Numbered from the stretch's first letter, positions 27,003 to 36,194 are shown. The stretch: 64,000 nt of DNA from JACMLD01 sp044227095 (GCA_044227095.1 JBGAFV010000001.1:4960001-5024000); one strand, 5' to 3'. The notes: generated by a model from the letters alone, not told the origin. Made by a program: numbers and translations.

Positions 27003-27998
27003 ATGAAAAAAAACTTAAAACGCCTATTAATTACCATAGTAGTTCTATCATGCCTGGTTTTCTTAGCTTTTAAGCTCTCGCCCTATCCTACTGTGTGGAT
27101 AGTAAGAAATGCGTTTAACAAAGAGGCAATACGAGTTAATAGAGATTTAGAAAAATTTGTTCCAAAAAATATCGAAACAATCAGCAATGTGCAATATGAC
27201 GAAACTGACAAGGATGCTTATATGGACATATATTTCCAGATTGATTCTGTAAAGGCAAATGGTAAGTTACCTATAATTGTATGGACACATGGAGGAGGTT
27301 TGATCTCAGGAAATAAAAATCAATTAAGTAATTATTGCAAAATATTAGCTTCACAAGGTTATATTGTAGCTTCCATTGATTATACAGTTGCTCCGGAAAA
27401 AAAATATCCAACTCCAATTCAACAACTCAATAAATCGTTAGCTTACATTTCTTTCAATGCAAATAAATTTAATGTAGATACTTCTTTTTTTGTTCTTGCG
27501 GGAGACTCAGGCGGGTCAATGATTTCTGCAGCAACTGCAAATGTGATTACCAATCCTAACTACGCTCAAATTATTAATGTTAAGCCTGGCCTAAATTCAA
27601 AACAGCTAAAGGGTTTAATATTATATTGTGGCATATATGATGTAACCGATTTAAATACCGGAGGTGATTTTGGTTCTTTTTTAAAAACAGTTATGTGGGC
27701 ATATTTTGGGAAAAAGAATATTACCAACGATGAATATGCTAAAACCGCTTCGGTTAGCAGGTATCTGTCTGGTGCCTTTCCTCCTTCATTTATTTCTGCC
27801 GGGAACGGGGATCCTTTATTACCACAATCTAAGGAGCTGGTTCAAAAACTTTCTACTGTTAATACCACAATAGACACCTTGTTTTTTATGGAAAACCAAT
27901 TACCTGCTTTGGGACACGAATATCAATTCAATTTCAATGATGCGGGAAAACTTGCATTCGAAAGATCACTAAAATTTCTTAAAAAGATTTCTGAATAA
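27003..27998 (+). CDS. Membrane-anchored alpha/beta hydrolase (HSL/esterase type)
   Basis: 331 residues. An N-terminal signal anchor (LLITIVVLSCLVFLAF) precedes an alpha/beta hydrolase domain. It has the oxyanion-hole motif HGGG (residues 96-99), the nucleophile elbow GDSGG with Ser169, and the likely acid and base residues in SAGNGDPLL and LGHEYQF near the C-terminus. This combination is typical of hormone-sensitive-lipase-like carboxylesterases. Substrate unknown; the anchor places the enzyme in the periplasm. Single-gene cassette. Confidence 0.85.
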   Translation: MKKNLKRLLITIVVLSCLVFLAFKLSPYPTVWIVRNAFNKEAIRVNRDLEKFVPKNIETISNVQYDETDKDAYMDIYFQIDSVKANGKLPIIVWTHGGGLISGNKNQLSNYCKILASQGYIVASIDYTVAPEKKYPTPIQQLNKSLAYISFNANKFNVDTSFFVLAGDSGGSMISAATANVITNPNYAQIINVKPGLNSKQLKGLILYCGIYDVTDLNTGGDFGSFLKTVMWAYFGKKNITNDEYAKTASVSRYLSGAFPPSFISAGNGDPLLPQSKELVQKLSTVNTTIDTLFFMENQLPALGHEYQFNFNDAGKLAFERSLKFLKKISE

Positions 27999-28001
27999 AA
28001 A

Positions 28002-28220
28002 CCAACCCTAACAAAAGTATTGCCGCAAGCCTGGCGGACGGAATAACAATCAGCAGTTGAAACACTATCAACCTTACACAACTTCATCTACTTATCTTCA
28101 ACCAGCAGCCGTTACAAGCTTTAACTAAAGATTATTAGCAGCAACTGGCCTGCAATATTATAAATGATACTACATTAGCTGTATTGGCGCATTGGTATAA
28201 CGGCAATGCCAACGTTATAA
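28002..28220 (+). repeat. attC-like site, family A 3' arm, long
   Basis: Begins ACCAACCCTAACAAAAGTATTGCCG, with modules CTGGCGGACGGAATAACAATC and ACTATCAACCTTACACAACTT. It ends GGCAATGCCAACGTTATAAGC. The longer 5' half carries the GGCGGACGGAATA module. Confidence 0.68.
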
Positions 28221-28302
28221 GCAACCTTGAAAGTGCTTTTATGCTTATCACGGCTTTTAATCAATCATTTCATTTTTTAACGTTTATCAAAACCCTCTAT
28301 CA

Positions 28303-29544
28303 ATGCTACTGAAGACAAACTACTTTGCCCCCGCATTTGTTTTATTATTTATTCTATCAACTTTATTAGCAAATGCGCAAAATAAAAAATCTGCAGACAG
28401 GATTGCTGTAACTGCAAAGCGGATGATTGATGTTCGTTCCGGCAAAGAAATGTCCGATGTAACTATAATAATAGAAAAAAATAAAATTGCAGAAGTAGGT
28501 TCTAACCTTAAAATTCCTGATAGTGTACAAATTATTGCGTTGGGTGATGTAACACTTTTGCCGGGGTTGATTGATGCCCACTCTCACTTATTGCACCAAT
28601 ATTATTCAAGATATGGAGATGATAATGCGAACAGAATTTTGGAAATGGTTCAGCTTGGACCTGCCAAAAGGGCCTTGCTGGGTGCAAGGTTAGCACGTGA
28701 AATGCTGGAAGCCGGTTTTACGGCTGTACGTGACCTGGGCAATTCCAGCATCAACGGCGATGTTGCTTTAAGAGATGCTATCAACAATGGAGATGCAATT
28801 GGACCTCGTATGTTTGTTTCCACCAGGGCACTTTCTCCTGTAGGTGGTCAGTTTCAATCTGTGATACCAGAGGCGCAACCGTTGTTGAACCAGGAGTATG
28901 TTCAGATAAGTGGTGTAGAAGAAGCCCGCAAAGCAGTACGCCAGGCAATATATGACGGCGCTGATTGCATAAAAATTATCGCCAATTCCGGATCCCGCAG
29001 ATTATCGCTTGAAGAGATAAGCGTTATTGTAGAAGAAGCGAAGAGAGCTAATTTGCCGGTGGCAGCACATGCAACTGATGGTGATGGACCTTCTATGATA
29101 GCTGCAGAAGCAGGGGTAAGTTCTATTGAACATGCTTATACAATTTCCGAAAACGTGCTTAACCTTATGGCGAAGAAAAATATTTTTTTAGTGCCTACAG
29201 ATGCATTTGGCGTTACAAAATACCAGGACAGAATAAAGAGAGCCATGAAAGCGGGCGTGCGGATAGCAATAGGGTCTGATATCTATTATGAATTTCCCGG
29301 AAAAACACGGGGACAGGCATGCGCCGGCATGTATAAAACGTATGCTGCATCCGGAATGACCAATATTGAAATATTACGTGCTGCAACGTTAAATCCTGCT
29401 GATTTAATTGGCAACAATTCAATAGGCGTTATTGAAGTTGGACGATTTGCAGATATTATTGCAGTGAAGGGAAACCCGTTAACTGATATCGGTACTTTGG
29501 AAAAAGTAGTTTTTGTAATGAAAGATGGTAAGGTTTATAAGTAA
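28303..29544 (+). CDS. Secreted amidohydrolase (imidazolonepropionase/Xaa-Pro dipeptidase-like)
   Basis: 413 residues. Signal peptide FVLLFILSTLLANAQ. The metal-binding DAHSHLLHQ (HxH) comes after an N-terminal beta-sandwich (KRMIDVRSGKEMSDVTIIIE), then GADCIKIIANSG (candidate carboxylated Lys), VAAHATDG, SIEHAYTI and AIGSDIYYEFPG (Asp). The C-terminal closure PLTDIGTLEKVVFVMKDGKV is typical. These residues are the complete two-metal set of the amidohydrolase superfamily. The substrate is probably a dipeptide or cyclic amide. The following attC site lacks its 5' arm: the stop codon sits only a few bases before the family-A core. Confidence 0.87.
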   Translation: MLLKTNYFAPAFVLLFILSTLLANAQNKKSADRIAVTAKRMIDVRSGKEMSDVTIIIEKNKIAEVGSNLKIPDSVQIIALGDVTLLPGLIDAHSHLLHQYYSRYGDDNANRILEMVQLGPAKRALLGARLAREMLEAGFTAVRDLGNSSINGDVALRDAINNGDAIGPRMFVSTRALSPVGGQFQSVIPEAQPLLNQEYVQISGVEEARKAVRQAIYDGADCIKIIANSGSRRLSLEEISVIVEEAKRANLPVAAHATDGDGPSMIAAEAGVSSIEHAYTISENVLNLMAKKNIFLVPTDAFGVTKYQDRIKRAMKAGVRIAIGSDIYYEFPGKTRGQACAGMYKTYAASGMTNIEILRAATLNPADLIGNNSIGVIEVGRFADIIAVKGNPLTDIGTLEKVVFVMKDGKVYK

Positions 29545-29547
29545 CAA

Positions 29548-29748
29548 ATGGATTGGCCAATAGCGCAAATGATACTACATTAGCTGTATTGTCGCAATAG
29601 TATTGCGGTAATATAAATTTTGTATTGTCGCAAGCTCCTAAAAGAGTAAAAGTCTTGCAAAACGCTTATATTGAATTTACAATTAAGGTGGTTATATGCG
29701 ATTTGAAAAATTGTTACATTCGTATATACGACAATTCACAAGTTGGGC
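29548..29748 (+). repeat. attC-like site, 5' arm missing, followed by a second core
   Basis: Carries the family-A centre (GATTGGCCAATAGCGC, ACATTAGCTGTATTG) and TTGTCG-N17-TATAAA but ends AAATTTTGTATT without a GTT core. About 115 bp later the sequence reaches AAGTTGGGCGTC, which matches the end of the next cassette and is the functional-looking core. TTGTCG and CGACAA flank the interval as an inverted pair. Confidence 0.5.
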
Positions 29749-29756
29749 GTCATACA

Positions 29757-30311
29757 ATGAAAAAAATTCTCAGTTTCTTGTTGACATTAATCGCCATCCA
29801 AGCAACCGGACAGGACACTTTGTGGAAATACCATAACGACTCCGTATTTAAACAACTGAATAGTTACTGGTCTGAGACTTGCAAGGAATTCAGCTCGAAT
29901 AAGACGTCGACTAAGAAACAATACAAAAAAGATAGTAAACTCATCAAATTATGCAATCGGCTTTACGGACTCAACTTGGGAATGGCTGAACTAAAAAAAG
30001 GTCTCTCCCGATTGGGTCAGTACAACCTGACGACTAAAGCCGACAGCATCAATTCCGAATTTAGAATAGACACTCGCAGCGATGGAAATTTGATATTCTT
30101 TGCTTATGGCAAACACAGAGACGACAAAATCTTGGAACTTTCGTTTCATCTTCAAACTAGGACTCGATTTATGTGCCGAAATCCAAACCAAGAAAGTCTC
30201 CAAATGTTCAACTTCTTTTACTTCGAAAAGTTTCGTCCGATAATAAATTTTCCGATCGACTTGAAGTCTTACTCAATAGAATTAGTAGTAAAAGCAAAAA
30301 GTAAATCTTAA
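29757..30311 (+). CDS. Secreted protein of unknown function
   Basis: 184 residues from MKKILSFLLTLIAIQATGQD, a signal peptide cleaved after about residue 18. The mature protein has a helical N-terminal part (SYWSETCKEFSSNKTSTKKQ) and a beta-rich C-terminal part (DGNLIFFAYGKHRDDKILEL ... FPIDLKSYSIELVVKAKSKS). No family recognised. The ATG lies 15 bases after a GTTGGGC core; the cassette end GTACGAACGCCCAAC mirrors its start GTTGGGCGTCATAC. Confidence 0.66.
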   Translation: MKKILSFLLTLIAIQATGQDTLWKYHNDSVFKQLNSYWSETCKEFSSNKTSTKKQYKKDSKLIKLCNRLYGLNLGMAELKKGLSRLGQYNLTTKADSINSEFRIDTRSDGNLIFFAYGKHRDDKILELSFHLQTRTRFMCRNPNQESLQMFNFFYFEKFRPIINFPIDLKSYSIELVVKAKSKS

Positions 30312-30312
30312 G

Positions 30313-30511
30313 TACGAACGCCCAACATTGGTATTTATGAAATTGGGCATAGCCAGTAAACATCAGCAAATTACAAATCCAGGCTTTGGTTCGGGCTGGA
30401 CAAACAACTTTCAACTTTAGTTCTTAAATTCAACTTTATATTTTCAATCAGCAGGGGTTGTGGGCGGACGAATAACAATTTCCCACCTTCGGCAATACCT
30501 GCTCGTTGGCT
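30313..30511 (+). repeat. attC-like site, family B variant
   Basis: Begins CGAACGCCCAACATTGGTATTTATG and includes GGGGTTGTGGGCGGACGAATA. It ends CTTCGGCAATACCTGCTCGTTGGCTGC. Confidence 0.65.
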
Positions 30512-30540
30512 GCTTTTTTTTCAAAATTCGTAAATGAAAA

Positions 30541-30996
30541 ATGGAAACGTCAAATAGAGTAAAATTGTCTTCAGATTTAATTTTTACAAAGCTTCTTTTT
30601 CTTTGTGCCTTTTGTTTCTCTGTGACATTAGTATTTAATATAGGTCATGATGCTCCTAAAGACGAATATGAAAATGGTCAGCGTTTAATACTATTTGGCA
30701 TATCCACTATCTCATTAGTATACTTATTTACAAAACCAGCGATTTATTTTGACAATAGTAATATTTATGTTAACCAAATTGGCAAAAAGGAAATTGTCAT
30801 CCCTTTAAAAAAGGTTAAGTCATTCTTTGAGAATCCACTTTCAATAAGTAAAGGAACGGCTAACTATGAAATTGAGTTTATAAACAGTTCGAACCAGTTC
30901 GACAAATTAAATTTTGCTGGTAATTACTCATCCTCCAGAGTAAAAGAATTCAAAGCGCTTATTAAAACAACATACCCAAGTTGTAAAATAATGTAA
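30541..30996 (+). CDS. Two-helix membrane protein with PH-like domain
   Basis: 151 residues. Membrane helices at about 14-34 (FTKLLFLCAFCFSVTLVFNI) and 48-66 (LILFGISTISLVYLFTKPAI). A compact beta domain follows: IYFDNSNIYVNQIGKKEIVI, PLKKVKSFFENPLSI, TANYEIEFINSSN. The helix-helix-PH-like arrangement recurs in this array. Function unknown. Cassette start GTTGGCTGCTTTT, end AAAAGCTGCTGCTAAC. Confidence 0.68.
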   Translation: METSNRVKLSSDLIFTKLLFLCAFCFSVTLVFNIGHDAPKDEYENGQRLILFGISTISLVYLFTKPAIYFDNSNIYVNQIGKKEIVIPLKKVKSFFENPLSISKGTANYEIEFINSSNQFDKLNFAGNYSSSRVKEFKALIKTTYPSCKIM

Positions 30997-31010
30997 ACCG
31001 GATAGAAAAG

Positions 31011-31045
31011 CTGCTGCTAACATAGGTGTTGCCGTAATGCCAATT
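31011..31045 (+). repeat. attC-like 5' arm (split site)
   Basis: GCTGCTGCTAACATAGGTGTTGCCGTAATG matches the 5' arm of family-A sites (AACATTGGTATTG), but the 3' arm does not follow. The matching 3' arm is about 400 bp downstream at 31,385-31,503. Confidence 0.5.
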
Positions 31046-31122
31046 GAGACCGTTTAATTTTTTGACAACTATTATTTAAATTCTATCAAGCTCACAGAGC
31101 AGATTGATTAACTCAATTTTAG

Positions 31123-31269
31123 TTTAAAACAAACTGGCGAAAAGAAACTACAATTCATTTATGGTACAATACACTTGATAGTATTGAAACCAAGAAAGGA
31201 TTTTACCGGAAAGATCAAAACGAAAATGAGGTTTGGGGCCTTGGCAAAAAACTGGGCTTTATTAAATGA
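31123..31269 (+). pseudogene. C-terminal gene fragment in a decayed cassette
   Basis: An open frame of 48 codons without a start codon reads ...NWRKETTIHLWYNTLDSIET, then FYRKDQNENEVWGLGKKLGF and a stop. It has the composition of a genuine protein C-terminus (WYNTLDSIETKKGF, GLGKKLGFI). A stop codon precedes it in frame. It sits between the separated arms of an attC-like site, so it is probably the remains of a cassette gene. Confidence 0.35.
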
Positions 31270-31384
31270 AGTAAAATTACTTGAATCAATACAATAGTTC
31301 ACCCCTTTCGACTGAAACAACCAACAGGCGGTTTGGCGATATTGTGGGGTACAAATATATTCTCAACTTTTTGTACGCTATTCG

Positions 31385-31503
31385 CTTCAGTTGCAGCTAA
31401 AGAATAACTATCAACCTATATTATCAGCAATTGGCCAATAGCGCAAATGATATTACATTAGCTGTATTGGCGCACTGTTTTACGGCGGTACAAATGATAG
31501 CTG
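31385..31503 (+). repeat. attC-like 3' arm (split site), family A
   Basis: CAGTTGCAGCTAAAGAATAAC, then the inner CAATTGGCCAATAGCGC...TGTATTGGCGCA stem, ending GGTACAAATGATAGCTGCC. The core is GATAGC instead of GTTAGC. Confidence 0.6.
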
Positions 31504-31525
31504 CCATTTTAGTAAGACTTTAATT

Positions 31526-32503
31526 ATGCAAATTAAAACATTAAATATTTCAGTACAAACATTAAATTGGCTTGACGACAGAATTGTTGACTGGAGCAGA
31601 GCCGGTGAAACCTATACATTGACGGGAGAGACCAAACAGCTCAATATATCTAACTTCGGTTACAAGTTTGACAGTGCAATTAACTCAACAAACGGACACT
31701 ACGTTTTTTTATTTGAACGTCTGGGAACTAAGGGGCTTTTAATAAAAAATGGGGAAATTCTACGGGAGATTAATCGCTCATATTATATGGCAGATGTGTA
31801 CGATTATCCTGCAGCATTTATAAATTACAACAACAAAGTTTATTTAGCGCATTGCCCGGTAAGTTATTGCCAACTTGACTTTGAAGATGTTGAAACAGGT
31901 GAACTTGTTACAAATATTGCGGCAAGAAAACCATCTGATATTTTTCATTCCCGTTTAGAGGTTAGCAAAAGTGGAAAATGTTTAATGAGTAAAGGTTGGG
32001 TTTGGCATCCTGTAGATGTAATATGTGTTTTTGAAGTAGAAGCCTGTTTTTCAAATCCAGTTTTGCTTGATAAAATTGATTATAGTTTTCGTGATGTTGG
32101 TAGCGAAATTTGTACAGCCAGTTTTATTGACGACACAAGAATACTAATTGGCTCTTCCGATGAAATAATTGACGACGAAAAACTATTAAACTTACCCGGC
32201 AAATCGTTTGCCGTGTGGAATATGATTGACAATACTTTTTCTAACCAATGGAAGCCTGAATTTGATTTTGGGAACGTGTTTTCAATAAATGAAACACTAT
32301 GTTGGGATATCTACAAATTTCCAAAAATCATTGATATAACAACCGGAAAAATAATAGATAAAGCAGAAAGCATTTATTCGGGCGAACAAAAGTCATCCAT
32401 TCGTTTTGACACGGACAAACAGCTACAAGTAGCATTTGACAAAGACAGGAAAAGACTGGCAGTAAAACAAAAAGATAAAGTGATTATAGTAACCAGAGAA
32501 TAA
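31526..32503 (+). CDS. Cytosolic beta-propeller-like protein of unknown function
   Basis: 325 residues, no signal peptide. It is all-beta, with periodic strands of WD/DPP-like character: GHYVFLFERLGTKGLLIKNG, RLEVSKSGKCLMSKGWVWHP, TASFIDDTRILIGSSDEIID, KSFAVWNMIDNTFSNQW, KRLAVKQKDKVIIVTRE. No family recognised; a seven-bladed propeller would fit the length. Single-gene cassette with the start 29 bp after the attC end. Confidence 0.68.
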   Translation: MQIKTLNISVQTLNWLDDRIVDWSRAGETYTLTGETKQLNISNFGYKFDSAINSTNGHYVFLFERLGTKGLLIKNGEILREINRSYYMADVYDYPAAFINYNNKVYLAHCPVSYCQLDFEDVETGELVTNIAARKPSDIFHSRLEVSKSGKCLMSKGWVWHPVDVICVFEVEACFSNPVLLDKIDYSFRDVGSEICTASFIDDTRILIGSSDEIIDDEKLLNLPGKSFAVWNMIDNTFSNQWKPEFDFGNVFSINETLCWDIYKFPKIIDITTGKIIDKAESIYSGEQKSSIRFDTDKQLQVAFDKDRKRLAVKQKDKVIIVTRE

Positions 32504-32640
32504 AACTATCAACCAATATCAGGCTTAACCGAATTTTATTTAGCTTTTAATTGTTATCTTCAACATCCCCGCCTGAATGACTTCAGTCGGGCAGGCGTTT
32601 TTCAACCGGCTTCCGTTGCCGTGAAAATACAACTACGATT
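32504..32640 (+). repeat. attC-like 5' half, no recognisable 3' core
   Basis: AACTATCAACCAATATCAGGCTTAACCG matches the module CTATCAGCTAATATCGGG of other sites, followed by TTTTAATTGTTATCTTCAAC and a CCGCCTGAATGA/TCGGGCAGGCG hairpin. No GTTRRRY end is seen before the next gene, so the site is probably decayed. Confidence 0.45.
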
Positions 32641-32742
32641 TCTTGCCTGCACAAATCCCTGCCAGCTTTTGGTAATAATAGCAAACACTATAATTAATTC
32701 AATTAAATAAACAACCTAACAATCAACTAAATTTAAAAAACC

Positions 32743-33564
32743 ATGAGTACATTAAAATTAAAAGACGGAACAGAAATTTTTTACAAAGACCAGGGAGCAG
32801 GTCCTGTATTAATGTTTCATCACGGGTGGCCATTGTCTTCAGATGATTGGGATGCCCAGGTTATTTTTTTCTTACAAAAAGGGTTTCGCGTAATCGCCCA
32901 CGACCGCAGGGGGCATGGACGTTCAAGCCAAAACATTTACAACCATACCATTGATCAATATGCGTCTGATGCGGCAGAACTGGTAACGTTTTTAGATCTT
33001 AAAGACGTAGTGCATATCGGGCATTCTACAGGTGGTGGTGAGGTAATCCGCTATGTAAGCAAGTATGCAAAAGGAAGAGCAAAAAAAGCAGTTTTAATAA
33101 GTGCCATACCACCAGTAATGGTACAAAGTGCCAATAACCCCGATGGTGTGCCGCTAGCTGTTTTCGACGGTATAAGAGATCAGACGATGAATAACAGGAA
33201 CCAGTTTTATTATGATTTGACATTTCCTTTTTATGGCTACAACAGGGAAGGCGCAACCGTGAAAGATGGTGTGCAGCGCAACTGGTGGCGCCAGGGAATG
33301 ATGGGAGGAATTGTTGCACATTATGATGGAATAAAAGCTTTTTCTGAAACAGATCTGAGTGAAGATTTAAAAGCAGCTGATATTCCGGTATTGTTACTTC
33401 ATGGCGAAGACGACCAAATTGTACCCATTAATAATTCTGCCATAAAGTCGGCCAAACTGCTGAAAAAAGGAAAACTGATTACCTACCCGGGATTTCCGCA
33501 TGGAATGCCAACTACAGAGCATGCAACTATCAACAAGGATATACTGGAGTTTGTACAATCATAA
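32743..33564 (+). CDS. Alpha/beta hydrolase, cofactor-free haloperoxidase (chloroperoxidase-like) type
   Basis: 273 residues, cytosolic. Family marks in order: FHHGWPLSSDDWDAQ (oxyanion region), AHDRRGHGRSS, nucleophile elbow GHSTGGGEV (Ser), LLLHGEDDQIVP (Asp), YPGFPHGMPTTE (His). RGHGRS and GHSTGG are characteristic of non-haem haloperoxidase/arylesterase hydrolases. The leader upstream lacks an attC core and is AT-rich (ATTAATTCAATTAAATAAAC), so the gene may carry its own promoter. Confidence 0.9.
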   Translation: MSTLKLKDGTEIFYKDQGAGPVLMFHHGWPLSSDDWDAQVIFFLQKGFRVIAHDRRGHGRSSQNIYNHTIDQYASDAAELVTFLDLKDVVHIGHSTGGGEVIRYVSKYAKGRAKKAVLISAIPPVMVQSANNPDGVPLAVFDGIRDQTMNNRNQFYYDLTFPFYGYNREGATVKDGVQRNWWRQGMMGGIVAHYDGIKAFSETDLSEDLKAADIPVLLLHGEDDQIVPINNSAIKSAKLLKKGKLITYPGFPHGMPTTEHATINKDILEFVQS

Positions 33565-33567
33565 TTA

Positions 33568-33648
33568 CTGATACCAGCATCGTATAGGCAATAGTGGGGC
33601 GGATAATTTTCAAACGCCCCGCTATCGCCAATACGTAAAACGTTAGAG
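33568..33648 (+). repeat. attC-like site, compact hairpin
   Basis: About 80 bp dominated by one strong stem: GGCAATAGTGGGGCG pairs with CGCCCCGCTATCGCC around an 11-nt loop, flanked by CGTATA / AATACG, and ends AAAACGTTAGAGGC. Its size and shape are like the short attC sites of classical integrons. Confidence 0.75.
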
Positions 33649-33770
33649 GCAACTTTGTTTAACAGTTTCAAAGAAAGCTAAACAACCAGTGTTTATGAAA
33701 AGGCCCGTCACAATTATCTTTATATTTATTGTAGTTTGCCCCGGTATTGGTAACCAATAAAAAGACGGCA

Positions 33771-34154
33771 ATGAAAGAATTTATGTTTTACATCCGGAAT
33801 GAAAAAGACGCAAAACAATCTTTGACCGAAGCGCAACACCTTGCTTTTATAAAGCAGTGTGAAATTTATATTGGCAAACTTAAAAGCGAAAATAAATTAA
33901 TTGCTGCGCAGCCAATTGTTCGGGAGGGTGTGGTTCTAAAAAAGACCGGCAACGGCTGGACGGAAAAAGACATTACAACGGATCTGGAAACACAAGTTGG
34001 CTACTACCATATTTTGGCAAATGATATTGATGAAGCAATTAAAATAGCAAAGGATAATCCTGAATTTACTTATGTGCCCTCGGCCACCATTGAAGTAAGA
34101 CCGGTAAAGACAAAGGAAGTGGAAACAGGTTTTACTTACCCAACAGCAAAGTAA
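33771..34154 (+). CDS. YCII-related (DGPF-type) protein
   Basis: 127 residues. MKEFMFYIRNEKDAKQSLTE starts the ferredoxin-like fold typical of YCII/YciI-related proteins (MKKFMLLIR in many homologues), with QHLAFIKQCEIYIGKLKSEN, VGYYHILANDIDEAIKIAKD and ATIEVRPVKTKE. Proteins of this group often accompany ECF sigma factors, but none is here. Function unknown. The ATG is used; the longer frame begins with TTG and adds eight unlikely residues. Confidence 0.8.
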   Translation: MKEFMFYIRNEKDAKQSLTEAQHLAFIKQCEIYIGKLKSENKLIAAQPIVREGVVLKKTGNGWTEKDITTDLETQVGYYHILANDIDEAIKIAKDNPEFTYVPSATIEVRPVKTKEVETGFTYPTAK

Positions 34155-34159
34155 AATAT

Positions 34160-34393
34160 ATTGCGGCGGCTAACAACAATGCTACGCCGTTGAGGCTACC
34201 GTGCCGATTATTAGGTTTTATACAAGTTGTGCTCTGCATTGTAACAACAGCTAATTGCAAATTGCGGCTTCATTTGCAGTTAAAGAATAACTATCAACCT
34301 TACAGAACTTCATCAACTTATTTTAATCCGGCTGCGGTTGAGGGCAGACGGAATACTAATACCATAACCTGCAGCAAGCCCTGTTCGTTAACA
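34160..34393 (+). repeat. attC-like site, long, family B variant
   Basis: Begins GCGGCGGCTAACAACAATG, with modules GCTAATTGCAAATTGCGGC, AAGAATAACTATCAACC and GGGCAGACGGAATACTAATACC. It ends CTGCAGCAAGCCCTGTTCGTTAACACC. Confidence 0.65.
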
Positions 34394-34442
34394 CCTATTT
34401 TGTGGAAACCCAACGATAATTGAATCTTACTATAAAATTTTT

Positions 34443-35549
34443 ATGCGTAAGCCAAGACTGCTTTTGTTTTTATCTGTGATCCTTTTATTTTGGTCTTGTA
34501 AGACAGACAATAAGTATAACTATGCAATAAAGGATTTTAGAAGTACTCTGCAACCACATTTGATAAAAATTGTTGAAAAGGGAATAGTCATGTATGGCGA
34601 TAGTGCCTTAAGAAATATGGCGACTGATGAGGAACTTGAGCGTTTAGGTAAGTCAGAACATCCAATACTTAGAGCAACGGCATTCCGGGAAATGTTAGAG
34701 CGAAAGTCTCTGAATCAATTTGATATTATACTAAAACATCTGGACGACACTGCCCTTGTTTTTACAGATGGTGGCGAGTTTGGCATTTGGGACAGAACTG
34801 TATCAGACGACATCTTACAGGAAGCAGAATGGAAAACAAAGGAGGAAAAAAGCAAAACAGTTGATGAAGTTCTTACCAAGCATAACTATTTGCGGTCTGC
34901 TTATATTATTCTGCCAGGTTTAGAGCCACAGGAAAAATATTATCAGATTATAAAGAGTATGGCTACTCGTCCAAGACGGTTAGACCCAGATGAAGGTTAC
35001 GAATTGGCCTTTGGTGACATTGAATATGCACTTTACGGACTCGCCAAGTTTAAGAAAAAGGAAGATGCAGGAGTTATCAAAAAAAGATTAATGGAGCATG
35101 TTTGGCGGTTAAGTGATAGATCATTTCGGTTCATGTCTGAATTTCCGGATACGGCTTATTTTGATGTTTTGCAAACTTATCACCGCAGACAGTTTTATAA
35201 GTTTTCCGGAAACAGACCTCATGGATTTACAGGATATGCAGCCGACAGAGCCGCCCCTGAAGATTTTATTAAAGCGTTGGTAGTGCAACAAACAGACAGA
35301 AGTGCAAAATTATTAGACACAATGCTTTCCTGGATACCAAAGTATACCTGTTTGCCAGATAAAGAAAATATTATTAATGAAGTTATAACTGCAATTTGGG
35401 AACACCCCTGCCCTGCCTATGTAAAACTTAGAGAAAAAATAAAACCCAAAGCCGAAGAAATTATGAAAGGTTTAATAAGTATACCAATGGATTCTTCATA
35501 TCAAATTGAAGTGGACACGACTAAAATAAAATTTCGTTGGTATCCTTAA
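34443..35549 (+). CDS. Large lipoprotein with HEAT-like helices
   Basis: 368 residues. MRKPRLLLFLSVILLFWSCK has a lipobox with Cys 19. The mature protein is mainly helical: EHPILRATAFREMLERKSLN reads like a HEAT repeat, and later pairs (FGDIEYALYGLAKFKKKEDA, NIINEVITAIWEHPCPAYVK) continue that character. No known catalytic motif. Function unknown. Cassette start GTTAACACCTA and end CAGCTGTTAAC are complementary. Confidence 0.7.
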   Translation: MRKPRLLLFLSVILLFWSCKTDNKYNYAIKDFRSTLQPHLIKIVEKGIVMYGDSALRNMATDEELERLGKSEHPILRATAFREMLERKSLNQFDIILKHLDDTALVFTDGGEFGIWDRTVSDDILQEAEWKTKEEKSKTVDEVLTKHNYLRSAYIILPGLEPQEKYYQIIKSMATRPRRLDPDEGYELAFGDIEYALYGLAKFKKKEDAGVIKKRLMEHVWRLSDRSFRFMSEFPDTAYFDVLQTYHRRQFYKFSGNRPHGFTGYAADRAAPEDFIKALVVQQTDRSAKLLDTMLSWIPKYTCLPDKENIINEVITAIWEHPCPAYVKLREKIKPKAEEIMKGLISIPMDSSYQIEVDTTKIKFRWYP

Positions 35550-35555
35550 ATAAAA

Positions 35556-35720
35556 CAGCTGTTAACATTAGTATTACCAATAGTGGGGCTGTGCACTGGA
35601 GCAATCAGCAGCAGTTACAGCATTTACCCAAAGATTATTACCAGCAATTGGCCAATAGCGCAAATGATGCTACATTAGCTGTATTGGCGCAATAGTGTTG
35701 CGGTAATATAAATGTTGGCG
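35556..35720 (+). repeat. attC-like site, family A
   Basis: Begins CAGCTGTTAACATTAGTATTACC and ends GCGGTAATATAAATGTTGGCGG; the arms AACATTAGTATTACC and GGTAATATAAATGTT are complementary at nearly every position. It contains TTGGCG-N17-TATAAA. Confidence 0.8.
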
Positions 35721-35753
35721 GTAATTTTACAGCGACACCAAAATAATTTTTAA

Positions 35754-36194
35754 GTGCTATATCTCGCCTTATTGACAGTAAATATTTTGTTCATTTATTT
35801 TGTTAAGTCCGACAAAAAGTATTGGTTGTTATCAATTCCATTATGGGTTATATTAATTTCCGGCTTTATTTTATGGCGGACAAATAGTGACAGACAAATC
35901 CAAAATTCAGAAATCGAATACGACAAGACATTTCAAGGAAAAGAATATGGCGACAATGCCATATGGAATAAACTTTCTGAACAAAAAAAAACCGCACAAA
36001 AACTAAATATGACTTTTGTGCATTTAATCGGACTACAGACTTTTGTTACCTTTATTTTTCAAATTTTCGGTCATAGAGAGACAAAGCAAAAAACGTATAA
36101 GTGGACAAAAGTTATTTTTGGAGTTTTATTTGCTTTGGTCTTTTTAATTATCGCAATGATGGGAGTTGTCCCCACGGGAGGAATAATAGGTTGA
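35754..36194 (+). CDS. Small membrane protein, GTG start
   Basis: 146 residues with about four membrane segments (LYLALLTVNILFIYFVKS; KKYWLLSIPLWVILISGFIL; FVHLIGLQTFVTFIFQIFG; TKVIFGVLFALVFLIIAMMG). It starts with GTG 40 bp after the attC core; no ATG is available in frame near it. No family recognised. Cassette ends GTTGGCGGTA / TACCGCCAAC are perfectly complementary over 10 bases. Confidence 0.63.
   Translation: MLYLALLTVNILFIYFVKSDKKYWLLSIPLWVILISGFILWRTNSDRQIQNSEIEYDKTFQGKEYGDNAIWNKLSEQKKTAQKLNMTFVHLIGLQTFVTFIFQIFGHRETKQKTYKWTKVIFGVLFALVFLIIAMMGVVPTGGIIG

Noticed and set aside
34190..34423. 77-residue ORF lying within an attC-like site
   Set aside because: Entirely repeat sequence with no protein-like features; overlaps the core GTTAACACC.
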